From contig JAQGOE010000312.1 of NCBI GenBank assembly GCA_028293725.1, positions 104,964 to 168,963 on the forward strand: a DNA stretch of 64,000 nt, given 5' to 3'. Shown in pieces: positions 57,274-64,000 of this stretch. The translations under genes were made by a program, and so were the position numbers. The first letter of the stretch is position 1, and each line of letters opens with the position of its first letter. The notes under the pieces are model-generated. The model was not told the DNA's origin. It was given only the letters and a program-made list of their open reading frames with translations, and searched no databases. This DNA is from Gammaproteobacteria bacterium (GTDB taxonomy: Bacteria; Pseudomonadota; Gammaproteobacteria; Steroidobacterales; Steroidobacteraceae).

Positions 57274-59533
57274 GGGTTGCGTAGCCATGGCGTCCGGTGG
57301 TGGCAAACCGCAGCAGCGCGTGCTTGCTTCCCGGGTAGGTCATGATGTCGAATGGCTTGTCGAGATCCTGAAGTTTCTTGAATAGTGTGGTGCTGTGGGT
57401 GAACAGCACGTTGTCGTCCGCCATGCCGTGCATGATCAGAAGCGGTCCGCGTAACTGGTTGGCGTAGGTCATGACGCTGCTACCGGCGTAGCCCGCCGTA
57501 TTCTCCTGCGGCGTGCCCATGAATTGCTCCGTGTAGTGAGTGTCGTACAGACGCCAATCTGTCACGGGCGCACCCGCGATCCCGGCGGCGAACACATCCG
57601 GCGCCTGCATCATGCACATCAGAGCCATGTAGCCGCCGTAGCTCCAGCCGAATACGCCGATACGCTTGGGGTCGACGTAAGGCAGGGTCTCGAGGAAGCT
57701 CACGCCGGCAACCTGATCCTGCACCTCGACCGAGCCCATGTGGCGATAGATGGCGGTCTTGAACTTGACACCGCGACCGGCGCTGCCGCGATTGTCCAGT
57801 GTGAAGACGATGTAGCCGTGTTGTGCCAGATATTGGCGGATCAATTGCTCGTTCGAGCGCGTCCACGCCCGCTGCACCATCTGGACGCCGGGCCCGCCGT
57901 AAACATACACGAGCACCGGGTACTGTTTACCCGGGATCAGATCGCGTGGCTTGGTGATCTGGTAGTAGAGCGTTTGGCCATCGCTGGCTTTCAGGCTACC
58001 AAACTCGGTGGGAACGTGTTCCGACAGGTAGGGGGCGTACGGGTGATCGGGCGTCATCTCGTTCGGGACGAGGGCCGCGAGTGTCTTGCCATCGGCCGAG
58101 CGGAGCGTCATGGAGGGTGGGCGGTCGGGCGTCGAGAACGTGTCGAGGAATACCTTGGTGTCTTTCGACATGGTGACAACGTGCCAGCCGACGTCTGCCG
58201 TAATTCTTTGTGGTGTTGGATGCGCATCGTTCAGGGAAATGGAATAGAGATGCCGCTCCAGGGGCGACTCGATGTTCGCCATGAAGTAGAGAAGGCCGTG
58301 CTTTTCATCGATACCCGCGACGGCCCTGGCCGCTTCGCTGTCGCCGGTGACCTGCCAGTCGCCGCCGGTGAGCGGCCGGATCAGCTTGCCGTTGAGGTCG
58401 TACAGGTACAGATGTTTGAAGCCCGAGCGGCTCGACGCCCAGATGAAGTGGGGCGAGTGATCGAGGAATGTCAGCTCGTCGTGGAGATCGACCCACGTGT
58501 CGCTGTGCTCGCTCAGCAGCTCGGTCGTCTTTCCCGAGGCGGGGTCGACCTTCAGCAATGTCAGTGTCTTCTGGTCGCGGCTCTGGCGTTGCACGGCGAG
58601 GCCGGCGCTGCGGGGCAGCCAGTTCACGCGCGCGAGATAAATGTCGGTGTTCGTACCGAGATCGACTTGCATCGGTGGCGCGCTGCCGGCGGGCGCATCC
58701 AGCCTCTGTACAAACAGTTGCACAATGGCATTGCGGGCGCCTGCGGCGGGGTAACGTTGCTTGATGACTTTGACGCTGTCGGCGTAGATCTCGAAGCGAT
58801 CGACTTCGGCCACCGGCGATTCATCGACCCTGGTGAAGGCGATGCTCTTTTCATCAGGCGCCCACCAGTAACCGGTGCTGCGGTCCATCTCCTCTTGCGC
58901 GATGAATTCCGCGGCTCCATAGCTGATGACGCCGCCTCCATCCTTCGTGACCAGTCGCTCCGTCGAGCTCGCGAGGTCGTAGACGATGAGGTTCTGATCG
59001 CGGATGAAGCTTACGTACGCGCCGTGAGGGGAAAAGTGCGCGTCAGTTTCGTAGCGTGCGCCGCTCGTGAGACGGCGAACCGCTTTATCGGACGCCGCCT
59101 GCAGGTCATAGACGTACAGATCACCGCCCAGGGGCACGAGCAGGTAGCGCGAATCGGCCGAGAATTCGTACTCGACGATGCCGGAGAGGGAAGAGGTACG
59201 CTGGCGCTCGCGCCGTCCTTCTTCCTCCGAGGACAGAGCGTGTTCCTGCGGCTCGAGGACCGCCGAATCGACGAGCAGCCGGTGCTGGCGGCTCGCAATG
59301 TCGTACGCCCAAAGGTCGAGGCGGTCTTTATTACTTTCTTTGCCGCGCAGGTACGCGACCAGGTGGCCGTCCGGCGAGAGACGCGGCGAGCGCAGGCTGG
59401 CACCGGAGAGATCCGGGGCGGCGAACAGCCGCTCGATGGTCAGCTTTTCCGCGGTTGCCGCGCTACACATGGCGGCCAGGAGAATGAAGTGCAAGCAATA
59501 GGACGCCCGTCGTGCCAATCTCATGGGGAACAT
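57227..59533 (-). CDS. S9B family dipeptidyl-peptidase IV-like peptidase
   Basis: A 768-residue secreted serine peptidase with a cleaved signal peptide (CLHFILLAAMCSAATA). An N-terminal DPP-IV beta-propeller holds the Glu-Glu substrate motif (AEFIAQEEMDRSTGYWWAPD), and the alpha/beta hydrolase domain has nucleophile GWSYGGYM, Asp in HGMADDNVLF and His in GSKHALL. It should release N-terminal X-Pro dipeptides in the periplasm. Starts at 59533 or 59524 are both possible. It is 48 bp from a divergent second prolyl peptidase gene. Confidence 0.92.
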   Translation of the reverse strand: MFPMRLARRASYCLHFILLAAMCSAATAEKLTIERLFAAPDLSGASLRSPRLSPDGHLVAYLRGKESNKDRLDLWAYDIASRQHRLLVDSAVLEPQEHALSSEEEGRRERQRTSSLSGIVEYEFSADSRYLLVPLGGDLYVYDLQAASDKAVRRLTSGARYETDAHFSPHGAYVSFIRDQNLIVYDLASSTERLVTKDGGGVISYGAAEFIAQEEMDRSTGYWWAPDEKSIAFTRVDESPVAEVDRFEIYADSVKVIKQRYPAAGARNAIVQLFVQRLDAPAGSAPPMQVDLGTNTDIYLARVNWLPRSAGLAVQRQSRDQKTLTLLKVDPASGKTTELLSEHSDTWVDLHDELTFLDHSPHFIWASSRSGFKHLYLYDLNGKLIRPLTGGDWQVTGDSEAARAVAGIDEKHGLLYFMANIESPLERHLYSISLNDAHPTPQRITADVGWHVVTMSKDTKVFLDTFSTPDRPPSMTLRSADGKTLAALVPNEMTPDHPYAPYLSEHVPTEFGSLKASDGQTLYYQITKPRDLIPGKQYPVLVYVYGGPGVQMVQRAWTRSNEQLIRQYLAQHGYIVFTLDNRGSAGRGVKFKTAIYRHMGSVEVQDQVAGVSFLETLPYVDPKRIGVFGWSYGGYMALMCMMQAPDVFAAGIAGAPVTDWRLYDTHYTEQFMGTPQENTAGYAGSSVMTYANQLRGPLLIMHGMADDNVLFTHSTTLFKKLQDLDKPFDIMTYPGSKHALLRFATTGRHGYATLKRFLDTQLGGGEAH

Positions 59534-59581
59534 GCGCTTTGTTAGAATTCGATGATCGCAAGATGCTCTCGAGTTTAGGGT

Positions 59582-61831
59582 ATGACGAAACTTCGACGCT
59601 ACCGGTCCGTGGCCCTCTCATCTTGGCTCGCGGCGTGGCTGGCCGCCTGCGCGAATGGGCCACTGGCCCCTTTGGAACCTGTTCCGGGCAATGGTCCCGG
59701 AGGTAGGCCGATGACCACCAGCACCGATATTGCAGTGGGCCTGCCCGCCACTGCGAGTACCCAGCTCGTGTATCCGGTGACCGCCCGGGTCGACGTCTCG
59801 GACAACTACAACGGTGAGAAGGTCGATGACCCTTATCGCTGGCTCGAGAATCTCGATTCAAAGGCGACGCAAGACTGGGTGTCGGCGCAGAACAAAGTGT
59901 CGCAGCCGCGACTCGAGGCCCTTCAGCAGCGCGCCTGGGTGAAGGAGCGCCTGACGAAGTTGTGGAATTACGAGCGCTTCAATGCGCCGGTGAAGGAGGG
60001 TGGGCGTTACTTCTATTTGCACAACGACGGTCATCAGAACCAGAGTGTCCTGTTCGTAGCCGCCAGCCTGGACGAGCCCGGCCGGATTCTTTTCGATCCG
60101 AATGCGGTACGCGCGGATGCGACCGTGGCGCTCGCGGATTTCACGCCGAGCCCGCAAGGCGACCTCGTCGCCTACGCCGTTTCCGATGGCGGAACCGATT
60201 GGCAGATCTGGAGATTCCGCCGGGTGGCGGACGGTACTGACGCGCCTGACGCACTGCGATTTACGAAGTTCTGGGGAGTGTCCTGGGCCCGCGACGGCTC
60301 TGGTGTCTACTACAGCCGGTATCCCGCTCTTCCCAATGGAAAGGGTGACGATGCGGCTCGCCCCGCCGTGTATTTTCACAAGCTCGGCGACCCGCAGGAG
60401 TCTGACCGACTCGTGTATGCCGTCACCGATCATCCGACGCGCGCGCCTTCGGCGCGGGTCACCGAGGATGGTCACTATCTCGTCATCACGTTATTTGATG
60501 GTTACGACCGTAACGGGGTGAGCCTGCTCGATCTGCGGCAGCCGGGCGCGAAGGTCACGCCTCTCTTCTATGCGTGGGACGCCCTCTATACGTTTATCGG
60601 GGCGAGTGGGGATCACCTCTACTTCCATACGACGAAAGACGCCCCCCTGCGACGCGTGATCGAGGTTGATGCGCGCAGGCCTGCAGCGTCGGCGTGGCCT
60701 ACCGTCGTGCCCGAGGACACCGTGGCCCTCGACGAGGCCTCCTACGTCGGTGGCCGAATTGTTGCGAAGTATGTTTACGACGCGCACGCCGTCGCTCGGG
60801 TATTCAAAGTCGACGGGCAGATGGTCGGGCAGGTGCCGCTCCCGGGCCTGGGAACCGTGGAAGGGTTCTTTGGTGAGGGCAAGGAGACGGAAACGTTCTT
60901 CTCCTACACCGACTACCTGACCCCGCCGCAAATTTACCGTTACGACGTGACGGCTAACAAATCCTCTCTCTGGCGGAAATCCACGTTGGCCGAAACCACC
61001 GACGCGTATGTCACGGAGCAGGTGTTCTATCTCAGCAAGGACGGTACGCGTGTGCCGATGTTCATCACTCGTCGCCGCGACATGGCGCGGGATGGGAATC
61101 AGCCGTTCCTTCTTTACGGGTACGGCGGATTCAATGTCTCGCTGACGCCGACATTCCGAGCGTCAGTGCTCGCGTGGCTCGATATGGGTGGCGCATACGC
61201 AGAGGCCAATCTCCGCGGTGGTGGAGAGTACGGTGAGCCTTGGCACCGGGCGGGCACGCTCGTGAACAAACAGCGGGTGTTCGATGATTTCATCGCCGCC
61301 GCGGAGTACCTGATTCGTGAGCGCTACACACGGCCACAGAAGTTAGGTATTCACGGTCGCAGCAATGGCGGCTTGCTCGTGGGCGCCGCCTTGGTACAGC
61401 GCCCGGAACTCTTCGGCGCGACCCTGCCCGCTGTCGGGGTGTTGGACATGCTTCGCTACCACACCGCGAGCGCCAACGCGCGGCAGTGGTCGTCCGACTA
61501 TGGGTTGAGCGAGGATCCGGAGCAGTTCAAGGCTTTGTATGCCTATTCGCCGGTTCACAATGTGAAGAAGGGCATGTGTTATCCGCCGACGCTTATCACT
61601 ACGGCCGACCATGATGACCGTGTCGTGCCGTGGCACAGTTATAAGTTTGCAGCTGCTTTGCAGGCGGTGCAGATCTGCTCGAATCCCATACTCATTCGCG
61701 TCGAGACCCGCGCGGGGCATGGGGCTGGCAAGCCTGTTTGGATGCAGATCGATGACTTCGCGGATCAGTGGGCGTTTCTGGCGAAGTATTTGGGATTGAT
61801 TACGCCGGGCATGCCGGCCCCCGCGCAGTAG
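59582..61831 (+). CDS. S9A family prolyl oligopeptidase, predicted lipoprotein
   Basis: A 749-residue prolyl oligopeptidase. A short N-terminal signal ends in lipobox LAAC (SSWLAAWLAACANG), so it is probably a lipoprotein. The beta-propeller (DPYRWLENLDSKATQDWVSAQN) is followed by the catalytic domain with GRSNGG (nucleophile Ser), ADHDDRVVPWHSYKF (Asp) and RAGHGAGKP (His). It would cut small proline-containing peptides after Pro. Together with the S9B gene it suggests growth on proline-rich peptides. Confidence 0.93.
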   Translation: MTKLRRYRSVALSSWLAAWLAACANGPLAPLEPVPGNGPGGRPMTTSTDIAVGLPATASTQLVYPVTARVDVSDNYNGEKVDDPYRWLENLDSKATQDWVSAQNKVSQPRLEALQQRAWVKERLTKLWNYERFNAPVKEGGRYFYLHNDGHQNQSVLFVAASLDEPGRILFDPNAVRADATVALADFTPSPQGDLVAYAVSDGGTDWQIWRFRRVADGTDAPDALRFTKFWGVSWARDGSGVYYSRYPALPNGKGDDAARPAVYFHKLGDPQESDRLVYAVTDHPTRAPSARVTEDGHYLVITLFDGYDRNGVSLLDLRQPGAKVTPLFYAWDALYTFIGASGDHLYFHTTKDAPLRRVIEVDARRPAASAWPTVVPEDTVALDEASYVGGRIVAKYVYDAHAVARVFKVDGQMVGQVPLPGLGTVEGFFGEGKETETFFSYTDYLTPPQIYRYDVTANKSSLWRKSTLAETTDAYVTEQVFYLSKDGTRVPMFITRRRDMARDGNQPFLLYGYGGFNVSLTPTFRASVLAWLDMGGAYAEANLRGGGEYGEPWHRAGTLVNKQRVFDDFIAAAEYLIRERYTRPQKLGIHGRSNGGLLVGAALVQRPELFGATLPAVGVLDMLRYHTASANARQWSSDYGLSEDPEQFKALYAYSPVHNVKKGMCYPPTLITTADHDDRVVPWHSYKFAAALQAVQICSNPILIRVETRAGHGAGKPVWMQIDDFADQWAFLAKYLGLITPGMPAPAQ

Positions 61832-61857
61832 CCGCACGGGTTCCCGACCCTGTTGAA

Positions 61858-62052
61858 TCAGACCGGATCGGGGTCCGGGGGGCCGCCTTCACCCTCCACG
61901 CCCGGCGTCTCTCCCGGAATCGCATGCTTCTCGGAGAGCCACGCGCCGAGATCGATCATCTTGCAGCGCTCGCTGCAGAAAGGCCGAAACGGCGTGCTCG
62001 CCCAGTCAATCTCCCGGCGACAGGTCGGGCATTTGACACGCGTCGGGCTCAT
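61858..62052 (-). CDS. yacG: DNA gyrase inhibitor YacG
   Basis: A 64-residue zinc-finger protein that binds GyrB and inhibits gyrase in E. coli. The four-Cys zinc site is intact: [11 protein letters not shown] and [15 protein letters not shown], then [13 protein letters not shown]. The tail ([12 protein letters not shown]) is acidic. The ATG at 62052 shares its last base with the zapD TGA; the longer frame to 62349 is a shadow of zapD. Confidence 0.95.
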   Translation of the reverse strand: MSPTRVKCPTCRREIDWASTPFRPFCSERCKMIDLGAWLSEKHAIPGETPGVEGEGGPPDPDPV

Positions 62053-62870
62053 CAGGTGCAGCAGCTCAAAACGAAGGGCACATCCGCCTCGGTCTGCGCA
62101 GAGCGTTTTTCGAGGCCCTTCCAGGCAAGGAACCGTACGTTGCAGCGGTAGTGGCTGCCGCTGATTTCGGGGTAGAGGCCGGCGGAGGCGGGTAACGAGA
62201 TGCGCAGCAGTTGCAGCGGGTTGTCCCGGTCGAAGGTGATGTTGAAGGTGCCTCCGGCCGCGACTTCCTTGCGGGCGCGGCCGTTCTGCCGCGTCAGCCA
62301 GAGCAGCTCCGCGACGGCATCGCACAAGGGGCGCAACAATCCCAACCATTCGTTGAATGTGCGCGTCCGCGTCTCATCCGGCTGGGTGAGCCAGAAGTAA
62401 TAGTCAGGCAGATCGAACTCGCAGGTGCCGCCGGGGATGGCGCTGCGGTGTTTGATGGCGCTCAGGAATTCCGAGTCGCGCAGCGGCTGCAGAAAAGTCA
62501 GGCCCGCGTTTTGCAGATCGGTCCGCAGGCGGACCAGGTTCGTCATGAGCGTCTTCAACCGCTCCACGTCCACACCAGGCTTCGACTGGAAATCGGTCAA
62601 CAGTGTGAGCTGGCGCTCCAGCTCCTTCAGAACGTCTGAGCGAACATCGCCGCGGGTACTGATCGCGAGGATATCGATGAGGCTTCCCATCGCCGCGCGG
62701 CTGCCCCACTGGCTGCCCATTTCGTTGTGGTAGAGCGCCTGGCTGTAGAGAAAATCCAGACGCAGAAAGGTTCGCATCCGCTCGTTCAGCGGCTGCTCGA
62801 ACACTAAGGTCCCCTCAGGGGGCGGAGTTTCCGGGGTCGACTCTGGCCCCTCTGCGTCGAATTCTGTCAT
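62052..62870 (-). CDS. zapD: cell division protein ZapD
   Basis: A 272-residue DUF1342 protein that cross-links FtsZ filaments by binding the FtsZ C-terminal peptide. It has [22 protein letters not shown] near the N-terminus, the typical ZapD opening, and [22 protein letters not shown] and [16 protein letters not shown] in the beta-domain. It starts after an unusual acidic, Pro-rich N-terminal stretch of about 20 residues ([19 protein letters not shown]). It lies 79 bp downstream of coaE. Confidence 0.95.
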   Translation of the reverse strand: MTEFDAEGPESTPETPPPEGTLVFEQPLNERMRTFLRLDFLYSQALYHNEMGSQWGSRAAMGSLIDILAISTRGDVRSDVLKELERQLTLLTDFQSKPGVDVERLKTLMTNLVRLRTDLQNAGLTFLQPLRDSEFLSAIKHRSAIPGGTCEFDLPDYYFWLTQPDETRTRTFNEWLGLLRPLCDAVAELLWLTRQNGRARKEVAAGGTFNITFDRDNPLQLLRISLPASAGLYPEISGSHYRCNVRFLAWKGLEKRSAQTEADVPFVLSCCT

Positions 62871-62949
62871 TTACGTATTGTGCTTGACGCATGCGCTGCC
62901 CGTAAACGGGACACGCGTCCTTGACACGTACGGAAGTTCAAGAAATCGC

Positions 62950-63567
62950 TTACGGCCGCGCTTGACGTGCGAGTTCCAGGTATTTCGCGTGAAGCTCGGC
63001 AACCTGATCGCGCACCGCGCTCATGTCACCATCGTTCTTGATAACGTCGTGCGCGGCCTTCAGGCGAGCTCCGCGGGATGTCTGCGCATTCAGGATCGCG
63101 CGCGCCTGCTCGAGTGTCGAGCCGTCCCGCGCTTCGAGACGCTTGATCTGTAGCTCCTCGTCGCAATCGACGACGAGCACGCGGTCGAGTTGCGAGCCGA
63201 GGCTCTTCTCGACCAGGAGCGGCAGCACGAGAATCTGATAGGGGCCGCCGGCGATGGCCGAGCGAGCTTCGACCGCCGCTCCGATCGCAGGATGAGTCAG
63301 GGCTTCGAGATCGGCCCGTGCTTTGGGGTCCGAAAACACGATGTTGCGTAGCACCGGCCGGTCGAGATGGCCGTCGGGAGTCAAGATAGAGGGGCCGAAA
63401 CGCTCAACCAGCTGCTCGAGAGGCGGTTGCCCCGGTTCCACCACGTCGCGCGCGACCTGGTCGGTGTCGATGATCGGGACGCCAAGCGCGCCGAAGAATT
63501 TCGTGGCCGTGGACTTGCCGCTGGCAATGCCACCGGTGAGGCCGACGCGGAACGCTCTGGTACTCAT
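62950..63567 (-). CDS. coaE: dephospho-CoA kinase
   Basis: A 205-residue P-loop kinase for the last step of CoA synthesis. The Walker A motif GLTGGIASGKST lies at residues 9-20, followed by DTDQVARDVVEPGQPPLEQL and LVLPLLVEKSLGSQLDRVLVVD. The ATG at 63567 is the conserved start; the longer frame to 63795 overlaps pilD and is rejected. coaE lies next to pilD, as in Pseudomonas and relatives. Confidence 0.97.
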   Translation of the reverse strand: MSTRAFRVGLTGGIASGKSTATKFFGALGVPIIDTDQVARDVVEPGQPPLEQLVERFGPSILTPDGHLDRPVLRNIVFSDPKARADLEALTHPAIGAAVEARSAIAGGPYQILVLPLLVEKSLGSQLDRVLVVDCDEELQIKRLEARDGSTLEQARAILNAQTSRGARLKAAHDVIKNDGDMSAVRDQVAELHAKYLELARQARP

Positions 63568-63584
63568 TGAAATCGTTGCAATCT

Positions 63585-64000
63585 CTACTGCCGTGGAGAA
63601 AACAGCCCAAGGTAGCCCGTTACGAGCTCCTGGCCAAACATCAACATCAGCCAGCCCGCCGTGGCGAGAAACGGGCCGAATGCGATAGGAGTCGAACGGT
63701 TCTGGCGGCGCAACGCGAGTAGCGCGATACCGACCACGGCACCGACCCCCGCGGCAATCAGGATGATCGGCAGAAGCATCTTCCAGCCGAGCCATGCACC
63801 CAACGCCGCAAAGAGCTTGAAGTCACCGTACCCCATTCCTTCCTTGCCGGTGAGCAGCCGGAACAGATGATAGACGCTCCAGAGGCTCAGGTAACCCGCA
63901 ATCGCTCCGATGATGCTCGACCGGGGGTCGACGGGCAGGATCGCGCCTGCCGCTTGGGACGACCAGAGGCTCAATGAGAGGCCGATCCAGAGCAGGGGGA
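63585..64000 (-). CDS. pilD: prepilin peptidase PilD/GspO, C-terminal part (cut by window end)
   Basis: The last 138 codons of a prepilin peptidase, open to the window edge. It contains the catalytic motif GMGYGDFKLFAALGAWLGWK (GxGD aspartyl protease) and four or so transmembrane helices. PilD cuts and N-methylates type IV pilins and pseudopilins. The N-terminal part, including the cysteine-rich region, lies outside. The gap to coaE is 17 bp, consistent with the pilD-coaE operon of other gammaproteobacteria. Confidence 0.93.
   Translation of the reverse strand, partial: PLLWIGLSLSLWSSQAAGAILPVDPRSSIIGAIAGYLSLWSVYHLFRLLTGKEGMGYGDFKLFAALGAWLGWKMLLPIILIAAGVGAVVGIALLALRRQNRSTPIAFGPFLATAGWLMLMFGQELVTGYLGLFSPRQ

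Overview
The window is a GC-rich chromosomal segment from a Gram-negative gammaproteobacterium. It carries the LPS export and Kdo genes (lptABC, kdsC, kdsD, lpxC), the rpoN-hpf-rapZ block, sspAB, lpoA-yraN, a full gammaproteobacterial division and cell wall (dcw) cluster, and mutT, yacG, zapD, coaE and pilD. Synteny and gene content suggest a lineage near Xanthomonadales/Nevskiales/Steroidobacterales; this placement is an inference from context, not a search result.

Layout. (1) 1-3.3 kb: a VWA/CoxE-like protein and a patatin-like phospholipase, converging on rapZ. (2) 2.4-9.1 kb, minus strand: kdsD-kdsC-lptC-lptA-lptB-rpoN-hpf-rapZ, the usual LPS transport/sigma-54 operon but with no ptsN; GC-rich hairpins lie between hpf and rapZ. 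(3) 9.2-18.7 kb: ibaG-murA, gnd-zwf, convergent degS, petABC (cytochrome bc1) and sspAB. (4) 18.8-20.1 kb, minus strand: RNase P RNA with its own promoter, and rsmI. (5) 20.3-41.0 kb, plus strand: lpoA, yraN, then mraZ-rsmH-ftsL-ftsI-murE-murF-mraY-murD-ftsW-murG-murC-murB-ddl-ftsQ-ftsA-ftsZ. This cluster is tightly overlapped and preceded by a strong promoter with an MraZ operator of three TGGG repeats. (6) 41.3-47.8 kb: lpxC, dciA (minus strand), an M23 peptidase gene, secA, mutT and a small unknown gene. (7) 47.9-61.8 kb: an accessory block of two glycosyltransferases, a CDP-sugar/C-methyl-sugar operon, a flippase and two prolyl-peptidase genes, inserted between mutT and yacG. (8) 61.9-64.0 kb, minus strand: yacG, zapD, coaE and a truncated pilD.

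The most striking item is a class I cyclic-di-GMP (GEMM-I) riboswitch at about 42682-42764. It lies in the 5' leader of the M23 (LytM-type) cell wall peptidase gene, divergent from dciA. It would place a peptidoglycan hydrolase at the end of the dcw cluster, upstream of secA, under second-messenger control. Around it are short paired-hairpin repeats with a shared AACTTT-CTG spacer, in both orientations near lpxC and secA.

The core genes form a coherent envelope programme: UDP-MurNAc-pentapeptide and lipid II synthesis (murA to murG, mraY, ddl), septal synthesis and division (ftsL, I, W, Q, A, Z, zapD), lipid A/LPS (lpxC, kdsCD, lptABC), protein export (secA) and regulation (rapZ, rpoN, MraZ, the riboswitch). 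The accessory block probably makes and exports a strain-specific surface glycan containing a methyl-branched deoxysugar.
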